This document shows, piece after piece, positions 20,340-31,749 of a stretch of DNA of 64,000 nt (the stretch's first letter is position 1; each line of letters starts with the position of its first letter). The notes beneath the pieces are model-generated. The model did not search any database and was not told the origin of the DNA. It was given only the letters and a program-made list of their open reading frames with translations. Source of the stretch: Prorocentrum cordatum (lineage: Eukaryota > Sar > Dinophyceae > Prorocentrales > Prorocentraceae); assembly GCA_963575745.1 (NCBI GenBank), contig CAUYUJ010003865.1, positions 1 to 64,000 on the forward strand, written 5' to 3'. A program made the position numbers and the translations under genes.

Positions 20340-21380
20340 ATTGACAACAGTAACAAAAGAGCAGTAGTCATACTTCAAATTAAAATAATAATACTAATAT
20401 AATAGCCGTACCTAGAAGAACAAGAAGAACAATCAGAGTCAGAATCATGAGCCCATATTCTGGGAAACAACGGACCCCCGCCCAGACTCCACAAACCATT
20501 GCACGAAAACGAAGGATCCACGTTCCCGACGCGTTCCCGAGATCGGGATAAGAAGCCCAGACCACTCGTTCAAAACTGTAAATCCACGCTTCCGATGCCA
20601 CGGCCCTGCGTCTAGATTCGTTTAAGCATGTTTTATTTACAAATTTACAAATATTCAAACGCAGAGAAAGCTGTACACAGGACTGTTCGCGAGATGGGCA
20701 AAATAACAGCAACCAGGGATGATTATTGATCGGGCGCGCGTCCGACAGGAGCTGCTTGCATTCAAGAAAAAGGGCGGAGGGGGGGAGGAGCGAGGATAAA
20801 GAGATGGGGCTTGCGGCAAGGGCGTCGTGCGGATATCCCCTGCGGCCCAAACGGCCAAGAACAAACGTCAAACGCGCACAAAAGCATCATCCCAGAAGGG
20901 AAACCGGAGGAAGGGGGAAAAGAAGAAGAAACAGACGAGGAACGCAACCAAAACCGAGGTTACAGGGCTGTACGTCGCATGCGCACCACCGGTGGCCCGA
21001 CCGACACCTACACAACACGATCGCGCACCACGGCAGCCAGATCACAGCACATGGCACACTAATGGCCCTGCAGAGCTGCAGACGGCAGGACAACAGGTCA
21101 AGGTCCTAGCACGGCAGACGGGGCAGGGGGGAAAGGAGGAACCCACCGGGCAAGAGTGGGCAAGGCTAGCAAGCCGACTGATCAGTATGCGCAAGACTTG
21201 GGTGCAACCACTCAGAGTTATTGCGCTACAAAGCGATATAGAAGATGCACAGCCGTATCCCGCAGCCCCGCAGCATCGGCGGGCCGAGCCAGGCGGCGAG
21301 AGGGCGAGCCGAGGGCTGCAAGAGCGGCCACTGGGGCTGGTCATGGGCGAGCGTGAGCAACAGTGCGGGCGCGGCCGTCA
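20340..21380. other. AT-richer stretch without a recognised gene
   Basis: Contains runs such as AAATTAAAATAATAATACTA, unusually AT-rich for this window. No frame looks like a protein; a 163-codon minus frame ending at 20380 is hydrophobic only because of this composition. Confidence 0.4.
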
Positions 21381-21386
21381 GAAACC

Positions 21387-21566
21387 CTCGTAAGAAACCC
21401 AGCCCTGAAAACCACAAGCTCGATGTGCGTACGGGATGGAACCCAGAGCACCCTGAACGCACCAGTTTCTTCAACGGCCGCGTGGAGTCACCACGCAACG
21501 CGCGGAGCGTAGAAACCCAGGGCACCCTGACGAAAAACAGTTGGTTTCTTGATGCGCGGCCCCACT
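21387..21566. repeat. AGAAACCC...GGTTTCTT repeat, copy 2
   Basis: Begins AGAAACCCAGCCCTGA and ends CAGTTGGTTTCTTG. Related to 10186-10337. Confidence 0.5.
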
Positions 21567-21599
21567 GCAAGCCCACACCCACTGCCCTCGCATAGACTT

Positions 21600-22365
21600 G
21601 AAGGGCAAGCGGGAAACGAAGGAAAGCGCACGAGGAGAAAGAAGATAAGAGGGAGGAACTACAAGAACCAATATTCTGGCGGGTGCGAACAGCAGAGCTC
21701 TAAGCCGAAATCATCAAACTATGCTGTACCTCCGCTTGTCCCAGCCGCGTGGCCGATACGAGGGCGCACACCTCACCAACCGGTCTTGTCGGCGCACTGC
21801 TCGACGTCGTGCTGCTGGTCATTCCAGTCGTGCATGTCTGCTTGCATGTTAAACACAAGTCCTGAGGGCATATCCTGGGGGCGAGCAGAAACGGACCCAG
21901 GAGGCGAACAGTAGAAGCCCTCCCGAAAACCCAAGACAACCCCGACGCAGAAGCCACGCCCCAGAGGACACAATGGAGAGCCCCAGGCGTCACGAACGAA
22001 AGTCCGCACGAACGGAAGTCCGCGTCGAGGGCAAAGAGCTCCCTCCCGCCATCGGCGTCGTACAGTAGGCGCCCGTTGTGCTGTTCAGTGCCGTCCTGTT
22101 GGGATCTGACGTGCTGCGCGTGCCGCTTCCCCCCCTTGTGTTACGAGACGTCATGAGTCTCGTCGCCGCCGCCCTGGTCAGTCGAGCTACGCGCCGCACT
22201 GCACGACCAACTCCATGAATAACCACGTAAACTGTCAAGTGCATGATGCTATCCGTCATCAGCTCGAAGAGTCTCGGGCCCACCAGGTCGAAACCGGCAG
22301 CCCGCATCACATGCCACTCGCCCCGCATGTGGCGAGATGGTCTGCTTTCTCGTTCGAGAGCGAGA
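21600..22365. other. No gene recognised
   Basis: Mixed sequence with no supported frame. It ends in a GA dinucleotide run at 22364-22382. Confidence 0.4.
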
Positions 22366-22394
22366 GAGAGAGAGAGAGAGAGAAACAAAAAACA

Positions 22395-22835
22395 TGGCGT
22401 TGATGCTGTCGTCGGTGCTGGCGTCGGCGCTGGCGTTCATGCTGGCGTCGGTGCTGCCGTTCGTGCTGGTGTAGGCGCTGGCATTGGCGCCAGCGAAGGC
22501 GCCGGCGGTGGTGCTGGCGTCGCTGCTCACGTCGGCGCTGGTGAAGGCGTTGGCGTTCGTGCCTGCATAGGAGCTGGCGCTGGGGCTGGCGTCGGTGCTG
22601 GTGTCGGTGCTGGTGGAGGGCTGGCGCTGCTACTGGCGTCGGTGCTGCCGGCGGTACTGGTGCAGGCGCTGGCACTGGTGCCAGTGTGGGCGCTGGCGTT
22701 AGTGTTGGCTTCGAAACTGGAGTCGGCGCTGGGTGTTGGCGATGGCGCTGGTGCCAGCGTAAGCGCACACGTTGACGCTGGCGTCAGCGCTGGTGTCGGC
22801 GCTGGCGTAAGCGCCGGCGTTGGTGCTGGTCTGGG
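22395..22835. repeat. GGTGCTGGCGTC hexamer/12-mer array
   Basis: About 440 bp of GGYGCTGGYGTY units. A shorter array of the same unit is at 46790-46945. The 6-bp unit keeps Gly-Ala-Gly-Val frames open on one strand and Ala/Pro/Thr frames on the other; neither is taken as coding. Confidence 0.85.
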
Positions 22836-23204
22836 GGCGATCCAAACAGGAATCAGATCCCTCCCTCTTGGGGTCAAACCTGGGGTTCGACCTGGGGTCG
22901 TCGGAAGAGGGGGCGAGGCGAAAGGGGGAACGGGAGGGGAGGGGAAAGAAGGAGGAGGAACGGGAGAGAATTGGAGGGATCGGTAGTGTCAAATGCGCAG
23001 ATTTGGCGCGAGCGCACCTAGCTTGCCCTCCTCCCTTCTCTCCTCTCCCTCGGCCCCCGCCCCCCGCCGTCGTCGCCGCCGCAGGCCGGCCCGGCCAGCC
23101 GCGCCGCCGCCTGCCGCCGTCGGTTCACGGTTTTCGGGCTCTCGCTCGCAGGCTCAGGCTCAGCCCAGGACTCCAGGACAATACGCGCTGCTAACATGAC
23201 TGCG

Positions 23205-23520
23205 GAGGCGGAGGAGGAGGAAGGAGGAGGACCGGACGGGGAGGAAGAGGAGAAGGCGGAGGAGGAGGAGGAGAAGGAGGAGGAGAAGGAGGAGGGAGGA
23301 GGAGAATGAGGAGAAGGAGAGGAGGTAGCAGGAAGAGGAGGGAGGTAGAAGGAGGAGGAAGAGGAGGAGGAGGAGGAGGAGGAGGAGGAGGAGTAGGAGG
23401 AGGAGGAGGAGGAGGAGGAGGAGGAGGAGGAGGAAGAGGGGGGGGCGAGGGCGAGGACGAGGAGGACGAGGACGAGAGGACGAGGACAAGCAGAGAGGGG
23501 GGGTCTGAGGAAGAGGAGGA
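23205..23520. repeat. GGA array
   Basis: GGA triplets with AAG, GGC and GAC interruptions, downstream of the large minus-strand gene. Confidence 0.85.
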
Positions 23521-23797
23521 AAAAGGAGGAAGGCGGAAGCGGAGGCGGGAAAGCGAGGAGGAGCGGTTCCCCTGCGGGGGCAGCCGGGCAGCCCAGAGAA
23601 AACGGCCAACTTCGGCGAGGCGCAAGCTGACCGAAGAGGGGGGGGCCGAAAGAACGCGCTGGGGTACTGCAAGGGGGGCGCCTGTGGTAGTTGTGGCGCC
23701 CACCGAGTTCCCCTCCTCCACCTCCACCCTCCTCCCCCCCCCCACTACTATTCCATTTCCTGCTAGAGTGGGCCCCCGCCCTCCGACGCGAATTCGT

Positions 23798-26700
23798 TCA
23801 GGTCGAGGCCGCCGCCGCCGCCGGCTGCTCAGCGAGCAGCGGCTGCTCCCTCGGCTCGTCTGCTGGCCCTGCTGGCTCCGGCGGCTCCTCCGCCGCCGCT
23901 GCCGCTGGCTCGTCGGCTGCGGTCGGCGCCGCCGGCTCCGGCTCCACCAAATCGAACAGGAACGCCTCCCCAAGAAATTTTTGGAACCACATCAGGACGG
24001 TCGGGTGTGGCTTCAATTTCCGAAGTTTCCAACCGTTGCAAGCCCTCTGCAAGAGGGACTTGCGTGTCTCTCCCTCCACCAGCGGCCTGACGTAGGCCTT
24101 CACGCCGATCAGCGAGGCGACCTTGTGGATCTCGCGATCGTCGACGTCGAAGCTGGCAGCCTGCGCCTCAAAGATCTTGACCATCGTGGGGTGGACCGAG
24201 CTCATGTAGCTGTCGTAAACCTTCCATGCGTGGAAGAGGTCCGTTGCGGCCTGGGTGTTCACGGCCACGTTGAGCACGGCCGCATGTGCGTCTGGTTCGT
24301 AGCCCTGCTCGCTCAAGCATGACCAGACGGGCTCGAGGGGCTGGGATTTGCCAATCCTGTCAAGGTCGGCCGCGATGCCCTGCGCGATCTTCGAGACCCA
24401 CATGCCAAAATCGGCCACTGCCCCCCCCGTCGCCGCATCAACCCACTCGCTGAACACAGTGGTCATGGAGTCAATGGAGACCACCGCGTCCTCTGAAGCC
24501 GCAGCCCACCTCGTCGAAGGGTCGCGAATGCTGCAGAGGGAGGCCTTCGCACACCGCATGCTGTGCAGATGCCCCAACGCATCCCGCAAGGCCTTGACGT
24601 CCTGGGGAGGAGGAAGGCGAGGGAGAGGGGAGGGGAGGGAGGTCCTGGCCCCCCCCCATTTCCCCCTTCTCCTCTCTCCTCCTCCTCCTCCTCCTCCTCC
24701 TCCTCCTCCTCCTCCTCCTCCTCCTCCTCCTCCTCCTCCTCCTCCCTCCTCCTCCTCCTCCTCCTCCTCCTCCTCCTCCTCCTCCTCCCTCCCCTCCTCC
24801 TCCTCCTCCTCCTCCTCCTCCTCCTCCTCCTCCCTCCTCCCTCCTCCCTCCTCCCTCCTCCCTCCTCCCTCCTCCCTCCTCCCTCCTCCTTCTCCCTCCT
24901 CCTCCTCCTCCTCCTCCTCCTCCCCTCCCCCTCCTCCTCCTCCTCCTCCTCCTCCTCCTCCTCCTCGGGCCGGACGAAAGGGGGGATTGGGAAAGGGGGG
25001 GTTACGAAATCTGCTGCATGCAGCTGGTTTCGGTCCCACCGATGGGGCCCATTCCTTGATGCACAGCCGCTTCTGGCGCCAGGAGGCGCCGGGAAAATCA
25101 GCTACGCGAACTGATTCTCACCCCCCCCTTGCTATCCCCCCCTTTCGCCCGGCCCGATCCTCCTCCTCCTCCTCCTCCTCCTCCTCCTCCTCCTCCTCCT
25201 CCTCCTCCCCCTCCTCCCCTCCTCCTCCTCCTCCTCCTCCTCTCCTCCTCCCCTCCTCCTCCTCCTCCTCCTCCTCTCCTCCTCCTCCTCCTCCTGGGGT
25301 CCTCTGGCCCTCCTCCTCCTCCTCCTCCTCCCTCCTCCTCCCTCCTCCCACTCCTCAGGACTCCTCTCCGCCTCCCCCCCCTCCTCCTCCTGCTCAGCTC
25401 CTAGCGACGGGAGTCCTCGGCACTGACGGACTTGTCCAGGCCGCCCTCGCGCCTCTCAGCGATCAGCGCCACGTGGTCGACCAGCATCTTGTAGAAGTGG
25501 GCGACCCGGACCATGGGCAAAGCGCACAGAGCAACCGTAGTGTCGTACTTCTCGCCGCCCGAGTCGGCGGCCACGTTCAGGGTGCAGCAGTCGATGTTCG
25601 CCCCGTCCCATAGGGGCATCAGATAGGCCATTGAGCACGTCAGCTTGTCGATCTTACCCCCGAACGCTGCCGGCGCCCCCGTGTCGCCTTCCTCCGACGA
25701 GATGAACTGCGAGGACATGCTTATCAGGACCTTATGGGCCTCGCCCTTCTCCAAGACGGCGAGATCCCTGTTCTTCACCCTGACCAGCGCCAGCAAAACA
25801 TCGCGCAGCGGCTTGAAGATGCTGAAGGATTGGTCCAGGGTTGACGCCCACAGCTTCTTCTGGATGCAGTGCAGGAGCTTCTGCAGGTTGGCCCCCGTGA
25901 CGGACGGGGGCGCCGTGAGAACGTCCTCCGAGCGCAGGTTGCTGAGCAAGGTCTTGGTGGCTGCGTCGTCGCAGGTCCTCTTGTTGTCAGTCCACATCCG
26001 CAATGCCGCTGCCATCGACTCCGCGAATGCTAGCACCGACTCGCGATAGTGAGAGAAGGACGCCGTCTGGTCTACGCTGGCAAAAGAGTTCAGCGAAAGC
26101 TGGTCTGCAGAGGGCACTCCATACTTGACGACGGCGCTAATGGCCTCGTCCATGCTCTTGATCGAGGCAATGTTGTACTGCTCACAGCACTGCTTGTCGA
26201 TGGCAGCATTGATGAGAATAGTTGCCTTCTCTTCTACCGCTCGCATCATGCGGTCGTACGCGACCTTCCTGTAGAACTCTTGGGTGGCTTCAAGGCGGGC
26301 GGCCTCCATGGTGAGGAAGCGCTTGGGCGAATTCTTCTGGATGAAAGTCCAGATGTCCTGCCCCGTCTTTAACTGGTCGAGATAGCTAGCCTTGAAATGG
26401 ACGATCATGTCCTTATTCGCGCGGCCGCCCAGAGCTTCGTCGTCCTTCACGTTGTCTAAGAGCACGACCATGTTCTCCAGCTCCTTGAGCTTCGCATGGA
26501 AGCAGTCGTTCTTGCTGAGATCGATGACGGCCAGATCCAACTCCTCGCAGAACATGTTTCCCGTGGGGAGCAGGCGCAAGACGTGACTGAATAAGTGCTC
26601 TCTGTTCCCAACGACTGTATCCTTCGTCGCTTTGGCCCGGCGGAGGCCCTCATCAGTGTTGACGGTCTCGTGGAAAACGATGGCGATCAAGTCAGCCATG

Positions 26701-29700
26701 GCCAGGCGCGCCCCCTCCGGGAGGAAGTCGAACCCGCGGACCACGAATGGCTTGAGGAAAGCCTTTAGGTCAGCCCGGCCGTCCTTCTTCTTCAGGTGCT
26801 CAATCGCGCTGTCGAGGATAACGAGGGTTCGGCACTGTCCCTTGAGGTCCTCGGACAGCTGGTCCAGGAAGCATAGCCGATGCGGCGCCAGCGGCGCCGT
26901 CGGTTCAGCTGGCTCCTCTACGTCGCCTGCGACAGTAGTTGGGGTCCTTGGGATTGGGGTCTCGGGCATGGTTGCCGTCGCCAGCAACGCCTCGGGCTCT
27001 GGAGACTCTGGCGCGGGCGCCGGGGTCGGAGGCGCTGGAGGCGGCGGCGCCAGCGCATGGTACATGTCATCGAACTTCATCTCGTGGGCCAAGCGCCGCA
27101 CCGCCCTGTAGCAGCCCTTCATGACCAACTTGTCAGGAATTGGGATGTTCGAGAGTGCAGCTTCGTTGATGGCACCCATGAGGTCCGTGCCGAAGTAGGC
27201 CCCCTTGCCCTCGACGACCTGGCCCGCCCTGAGGGTCGCGATGCCGACCAGCTTCGCCGCGGCAATCGCCTGGTCCTTGCGCTGGGTGAGTCTGTCTAGG
27301 ACGTGCAAGCCGCGAGAGGCGCTGGCTTGGCTCGAAGTGGCGTCCTCCGTATACAGGTCCATAAACTTCGGGGCCATGCGAGCGCCCAGCTGGGTGATCA
27401 AATTCTGGAACTGCTTCTCGGAGGCGTCTTGGAATTTGTCCCAGTCGCGCAGGCACTCGATCGTCTCGTCTGCTTTGCGGATGACTGCTTCGGAATCATT
27501 GAAGGCCTTCTCCTTCTTTGCGGACGCCTTGGGCTGGGCAGTGGCCTTGGCCTTGCCCTTCGCCTTGGCCTTGCCTTTGGCCCTCGACGCGCCGCCCTCC
27601 CTGCCGTCGCCCCAATCGCCATCCTCTCCGCCGTCAGCACCAGCGATCGCAGCTGCCACCGAGGCGCCGACGTCGTCGCCGAACGCGTCGAGGTCGGCGT
27701 CCACGCCAGGCGGCGCAGCAGGCGGCGCCGCGTCCCCGACCCTGCGCCGGATCGCCCGAGGCCGCCCGCCCCCGTCAGCCGGGGCCTTTGGGCGCCCGAA
27801 ATGGGCAGGGAAAGAATATGCACAATGCCCAACAACAAATGTTGTCCCAAACCAGCAGCGGCCACTTTTGGGCAGGCGGCCTTCTGTCTCAAGTGGACAC
27901 AGGCCGCGGCGGCGCGGACAGCGAGTCCTGTTCAAAACGAACAGGAACTGCTGTTGGGCATTGTACCCATTCTTTCAGTGCCCATTTCGTTCGTCCGGGC
28001 CTGGTCATCCACCTCTTCATCCCCGTCCTGGCCCTCCTCCATGACGTCGTCGTCGGCGGAGAAGGCGTCTGCCGCGCGTCGACGTCTGCCGCGCCCGGCG
28101 CCTCTGCCGCGCCCGGCGCCTCTGCCGCGCCCGGCGCCTCTGCCGCCGCCGCCGCGGCCAACCGGGAGGGCTTCATCCTCGTCGACCTCCTCGGCAGCCG
28201 CAGCCGCGGCCGCGCTGATGGGGTTCTTCGCCTTGCCACCACCCGGCCCGGCCGGTGGTCCGAAAGGGGTGGCCCAGATATCGTCGAAGGGGTCGCTCTT
28301 GTCGATGTTCTTGCCACCTGGGGGCTTGGCCATGCGAAGCTGGACGCCTTCATCGGTTCCTTTGATCTGGCCGACGACAACCCTGCCCTGCTCCGCGGCC
28401 TTCTTGAACATCTTGTTAACCTGGTCGTGACCGCCGAGCGCTTTCTTCGACGATTCCAACTGGCGCTTCTGAGAGACACCCTGAGCGCAGACGTTCGTGA
28501 CCCTGATGCAGCCGATGGGGCAGCCGTGCTTCGGCTCGCGGTAGATCTGCGGGTGAAGAAAACTTGCAAAAACACGATCCTAGCGCGACCCGAGCCACCC
28601 GAGGACACCCGAGGTCGCTCCAGGCTCCCCCAGGCAGTTTTTCAAGTACCACAACGGGGCCCCTTTGGTCCTCGAAAATATTCCCAGGGTGGCCCAGGGC
28701 GACCCCGGGCGGCTCCGGGCCCCCCCGGGCATTTCTTTGAAAACCAAAAGGGCCCCCATTCGGCACTCGAAAAACTGCCTGGAGGGGCCCAGGGCGACCC
28801 CAGGCGGCCCCCGGCCCCCCCGGGCAGTTTTTGAGGACCACAAGGGCCCTTTTTTGGCACTCGAAAACTGCCCGGGGGGGCCTGAAAGCTGAACGGAGGA
28901 GGTCCTTGACCTTGACCTTGACTCACCCTTAGAGCCATCCTGGTCTGAATGCGCCAGGCCGCGCACTATGCATGTCCTTAGAACCCCAAGATGTTCTCAC
29001 AACAAGAAGAATGTTCGTGTAACATAACCCGATGTGCCGAAAGGGCCAATCGGGGCTGACCGCGGCCAGGCAGGAAGACAGGGCCAGGCCAGGAGCACGC
29101 TAAATCAGTCCAGGACAGAGGGCGGCCGGGGAGCGAGGATAGCGTTACAGGCCCCCCCTCCGCCCCAGAACCCCGACCGGGCCCTGGGGAGGGTCCAGGA
29201 AAGCACCGAGAGGGCTCCAAGAGGCCACCCCAGTGGGTGCATAACAAGAGCCTCGAGTTATATGCGCCACGGGGGGCTCTCGGGGGCCTCTTGGGACTCT
29301 CTAGGTGGCCGCTTGGAGCCGTCTTGGGGCCCTCTCGGGGCTCTCCGATGGCACCGGGGCCCCCCGGAGGAGGAGGAGGAGGAGGAGGAGGAGGAGGAGG
29401 AGGAGGAGGAGGGGAAGGAGGTCAGGAGGAGGAGGAGGAGGAGAAGGAGGAGGAGGAGGCTCGCTGAGGAGGAACATTTGATTCCACCAGCTGGCAGGGC
29501 AAAATATCTCGCAGAGGAGGAGGGGGAGGAGGAAAAGGAGGAGGAGGGGGGAGGAGGAGGAGGAGGGGAGGAGGAGGAGAGGAGGAGGAGGAGGAGGAGG
29601 AGGAGGAGGAGGAGGACGGGGGGGGGGGGAGGGGGAGGGGGAAAGGGAGGAGCAGGAGCAGGATCAGGGGGGGGAGGGGGGAGCAAGGGGAGGCGAGGGC

Positions 29701-30571
29701 TGGGCGAGGTGATTTCGGAGGTCGCCGCGGCCCAGCTGAGCAAGGCCGCCGCGACGGGGGGGCACAGGAGTGGCTTAGCAGGTGCAGCAGGGGCATTGAT
29801 TTCTGCGGGGTAGGCATCCATGGGGGGGCCCAAGTTTCGAGAGGGGATTCGATCGAGGTCCCTCACTGTCCCCAAGATTTTAGACCCAGCGACCCCTTTA
29901 TAGACGGTCCGGTTGTGCTCCAACGTGGTGATCAAGTTGGCTGGCGGCTTCTTGCCCTCCCATTTCTCGTAGATCTGGGTGGGCCAGAAAACCCCCATCT
30001 CCACGGAGGTGTCGGTCCTCACTTCGTCGGTCTTGTCGAGGGTCGTCTCCATGTCGTCCTCCACCGAAGCTTCGATGTGCCTCATCAAGCAGTTCGCCTT
30101 GTCATTCTTCCAGTCCTCATAGAGGAACAAGCCCAAGACGTAAACGGGGAACTTCTCGTTGTAGTCGTAGTCGCACTCGTCGCCCTCGCTGACGACCTCG
30201 GTGCGCGCGCACATCTGGACGATCTGATTCTTCGACATGTGTTTAAATGCCCAAACCTGCGCGCCGCGGCAACTGTAGCACTCCAAGCTTCTCGGGCGAC
30301 AAGGTTGAAGGCATTTGTGGTCCCCCTTCGGGCCGGTCAAGATCGGGTTGTGAGATTCCCAGGGGCGATGGCAACATTTGCACCCCCCGCGCGGGCGATT
30401 GGCACCATTCGGGCCAACTCCGCCGCCCCGACACTTCTGGAACATCTCAACGCAGATGGCTAAACGGTTCTTGATGTCCTGGAGGGTGATGCCCGATTGC
30501 TCGATCATGTCGAAAGCGGCCATGGCGTCGGCCAGCGACTCGTCCGTCATGGTGGCGAGAATCGTCGCCAT
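23798..30571 (-). CDS. Large protein of unknown function, at least four exons
   Basis: The start is ATG 30571 (MATILATMTDESLADAMAAF), with an in-frame TAA ten codons upstream. Exon 1 (to about 29700-29860) has a Cys/His-rich putative zinc-binding region (CKCCHRPWESH, KCLQPC, LECYSC) at residues 48-95, then KFPVYVLGLFLYEDW. Exon 2 (28546-28001) carries another Cys segment (CPIGCIRVTNVC) and an RG-rich tract (GRGAGRGRGAGRGR). Exon 3 (27785 to about 25401-25460) has an AKGKAKAKGKAKA basic tract and a long helical region of about 790 residues. Exon 4 (24601-23798) follows the acceptor CCTCCCCAG|GACGTC and ends with Ala/Glu/Pro-rich sequence. Exon 2 to 3 is an exact phase-0 GC-AG intron. The donors of exons 1 and 3 are not fixed, and exon 4 could in principle be separate. 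About 1,500 residues. The RG tract and basic segment suggest a nuclear or RNA-linked role, by inference only. Confidence 0.65.
24666..24964. repeat. CTCC array in an intron
   Basis: TCC triplets with CCTCCCTCC units, inside intron 3 of the large gene, directly abutting the TIR element at 24965. Confidence 0.9.
24965..25157 (-). mobile_element. Introner-like element, TCGGGCC family, copy 1
   Basis: 193 bp with ends TCGGGCCGGACGAAAGGGGG and, inverted, TCGGGCCGGGCGAAAGGGGG. It is nested within the TCC array of an intron, in the opposite orientation to the copies at 31462 and 45137. It keeps the internal palindromes GCTGCATGCAGC and AAATCAGCT. Confidence 0.85.
25158..25392. repeat. CTCC array in an intron
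   Basis: Continuation of the TCC array on the other side of the inserted element. Confidence 0.9.
27786..28000 (-). mobile_element. Introner-like element forming a 215-bp GC-AG intron
   Basis: The element (27797-27989) has 38-bp terminal inverted repeats starting CGAAATGGGCAGGGAAAGAA and, from the other end, CGAAATGGGCACTGAAAGAA, with five mismatches. On the gene strand the donor is GACCAG|GCCCGG and the acceptor CCCAAAG|GCCCCGG; both sit in a near-identical AGGCCC(C)GG direct repeat. Removing 215 bp joins VDDQ to APADGGG in phase 0, while the unspliced frame meets a stop. Confidence 0.85.
28615..28885. repeat. About 105-bp tandem repeat in an intron
   Basis: About two and a half units, each with GGCCCAGGGCGACCCC, GGCCCCCCCGGGCA and GGCACTCGAAAA. 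The end of the array is also present at 37660-37680. Confidence 0.75.
28862..29360 (+). repeat. Composite dispersed repeat, uninterrupted copy
   Basis: Contains AAGCTGAACGGAGGAGGTCC, CCTTGACCTTGACC, AACCCCAAGATGTTCTCACA, AGGGCCAATCGGGGCTGACC and ACAAGAGCCTCGAGTTATAT. The same order occurs at 37665-38560, where about 430 bp is inserted. It lies in intron 1 of the large gene. It looks like a SINE- or MITE-type composite; no tRNA-like promoter was established. Confidence 0.75.
29361..29695. repeat. GGA array in an intron
   Basis: GGA triplets with GGGGGA units, within intron 1 of the large gene. Confidence 0.9.
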
Positions 30572-30599
30572 GATACTCAGTAGTTCGTAAGCTTCTTAG

Positions 30600-30969
30600 G
30601 TAAGCCAGCAGCAGCTAGCGACACGGCGTGCCAGACTCAGCGGCTTGAGAGCTAGGTCTAGTTGCGAAGGGCGGGGAGGGGGGGCGGCGGGGAAGGGGGG
30701 GCCAGGTCTGGTTGCGCAGGGCGGGCCTCCTTCCTGGCCGAGTTCAGCCGCGCCTCGCCGAGAGCCGAGCGCCGAATGGCAGTCTCGCGCGAAGCGGCCT
30801 CCTCCAGGTCAGAGTTGCGGAAAGTTTTTGGGGGTGGCCCGCCCGTTTCTTGACGTTGTTTCTTGTTGTTGCTTTGATGGCGATGCTGCGTGCAGTTCTG
30901 CGTTTTTGCGTGGGCGCGCGTATGCGTGCGTGCGTGCGCGCGTGCGTGCGTGCGTGCGTCCGTGCGTGC

Positions 30970-31004
<35 letters not shown>

Positions 31005-31461
31005 CGTTTGTGTTTGTGTTTGTGTTTGTGTTTGTGTTTGTGTTTGCGTTTGTGTTTGCGTTTGTGCTTGTGTTTGTGTTTGTGTTTGTGTTTGTGCTTG
31101 TGCTAGTGCGTGTGTGTGTGTGTGTGTGTGTGTGCGGGGGGGTCCGACCAAAATACTGCAGGCTGTTTCCTGGTGGTGCGTGTTGCTTGATGTTTGCTGG
31201 TGCCGCATGCTGCGCGCGCGCCCGCACTGAGCATTGAGGTTTGTTGTTTGTTTCTGCTGCTGCATGCTGCTTCTACATGGCCATCCCCCAAAGTCACAGT
31301 CGCGCCGCCAGGCGAGGAGCGACGGCAACAACGTCGACGTCGGCCCAGGCGGGGTCGGGGAGCCGGGGAGGGAGAGGCAAGGCAAAGGCAGGAGGGAGAG
31401 ACTCCGGAGAGATGGCGGCTAGGAGGGGGGAGGGAGGAGGACGGGGGAGGACGGGGGGGAA
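30600..31461. other. Intergenic region with CGTG/TTTGTG arrays
   Basis: Separates two minus-strand genes. It holds TGCG and GTGT dinucleotide arrays (30915-31000 and 31105-31135) and a TTTGTG hexamer array (31008-31105). No exon is supported. Confidence 0.6.
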
Positions 31462-31656
31462 TCGGGTCGGGCGAAAGGGGGGGATAGCAAAGGGGGGGTT
31501 TGAGAATCAGCTCACGTAGCTGATTTTCCCGGCGCCTCCCGGCGCCGGAGGCGGCCATGCATCGAGGAATGGGCCCCTCGGTGAGGCCGAAACCAGCTGC
31601 ATGCAGCAAATTCCGTAACCCCCCCTTTCCCAATCCCCCCCTTTCGCCCGGCCCGA
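31462..31656 (+). mobile_element. Introner-like element, TCGGGCC family, copy 2
   Basis: 195 bp bounded by TCGGGTCGGGCGAAAGGGGG and its inverted partner, with a 5-bp direct repeat GGGAA on both sides (31457-31461 and 31657-31661). It lies 3' of the methyltransferase-like gene, outside any demonstrated intron. Confidence 0.85.
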
Positions 31657-31749
31657 GGGAAGGGCGGGGTCGAGGGCCCTGATCATTAAGTGTTTGCGTT
31701 GCTGCGAAGCCGCGAGAGATCCCCTAAACCGCGGGCATAGCTGCGCAAA

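Noticed and set aside
20380-20871. 163-codon minus frame with a hydrophobic C-terminus
   Set aside because: Lies in an AT-rich stretch and has no coding signature; hydrophobicity follows from base composition.
22243-22986. Gly-Ala-Gly-Val repeat protein
   Set aside because: The hexamer array is open in several frames on both strands and recurs at 46790-46945 outside any gene.
28895-28935. Telomere- or rRNA-like reading of CTTGACCTTGACC
   Set aside because: Only three units, and it is part of a dispersed composite repeat found again at 37690.
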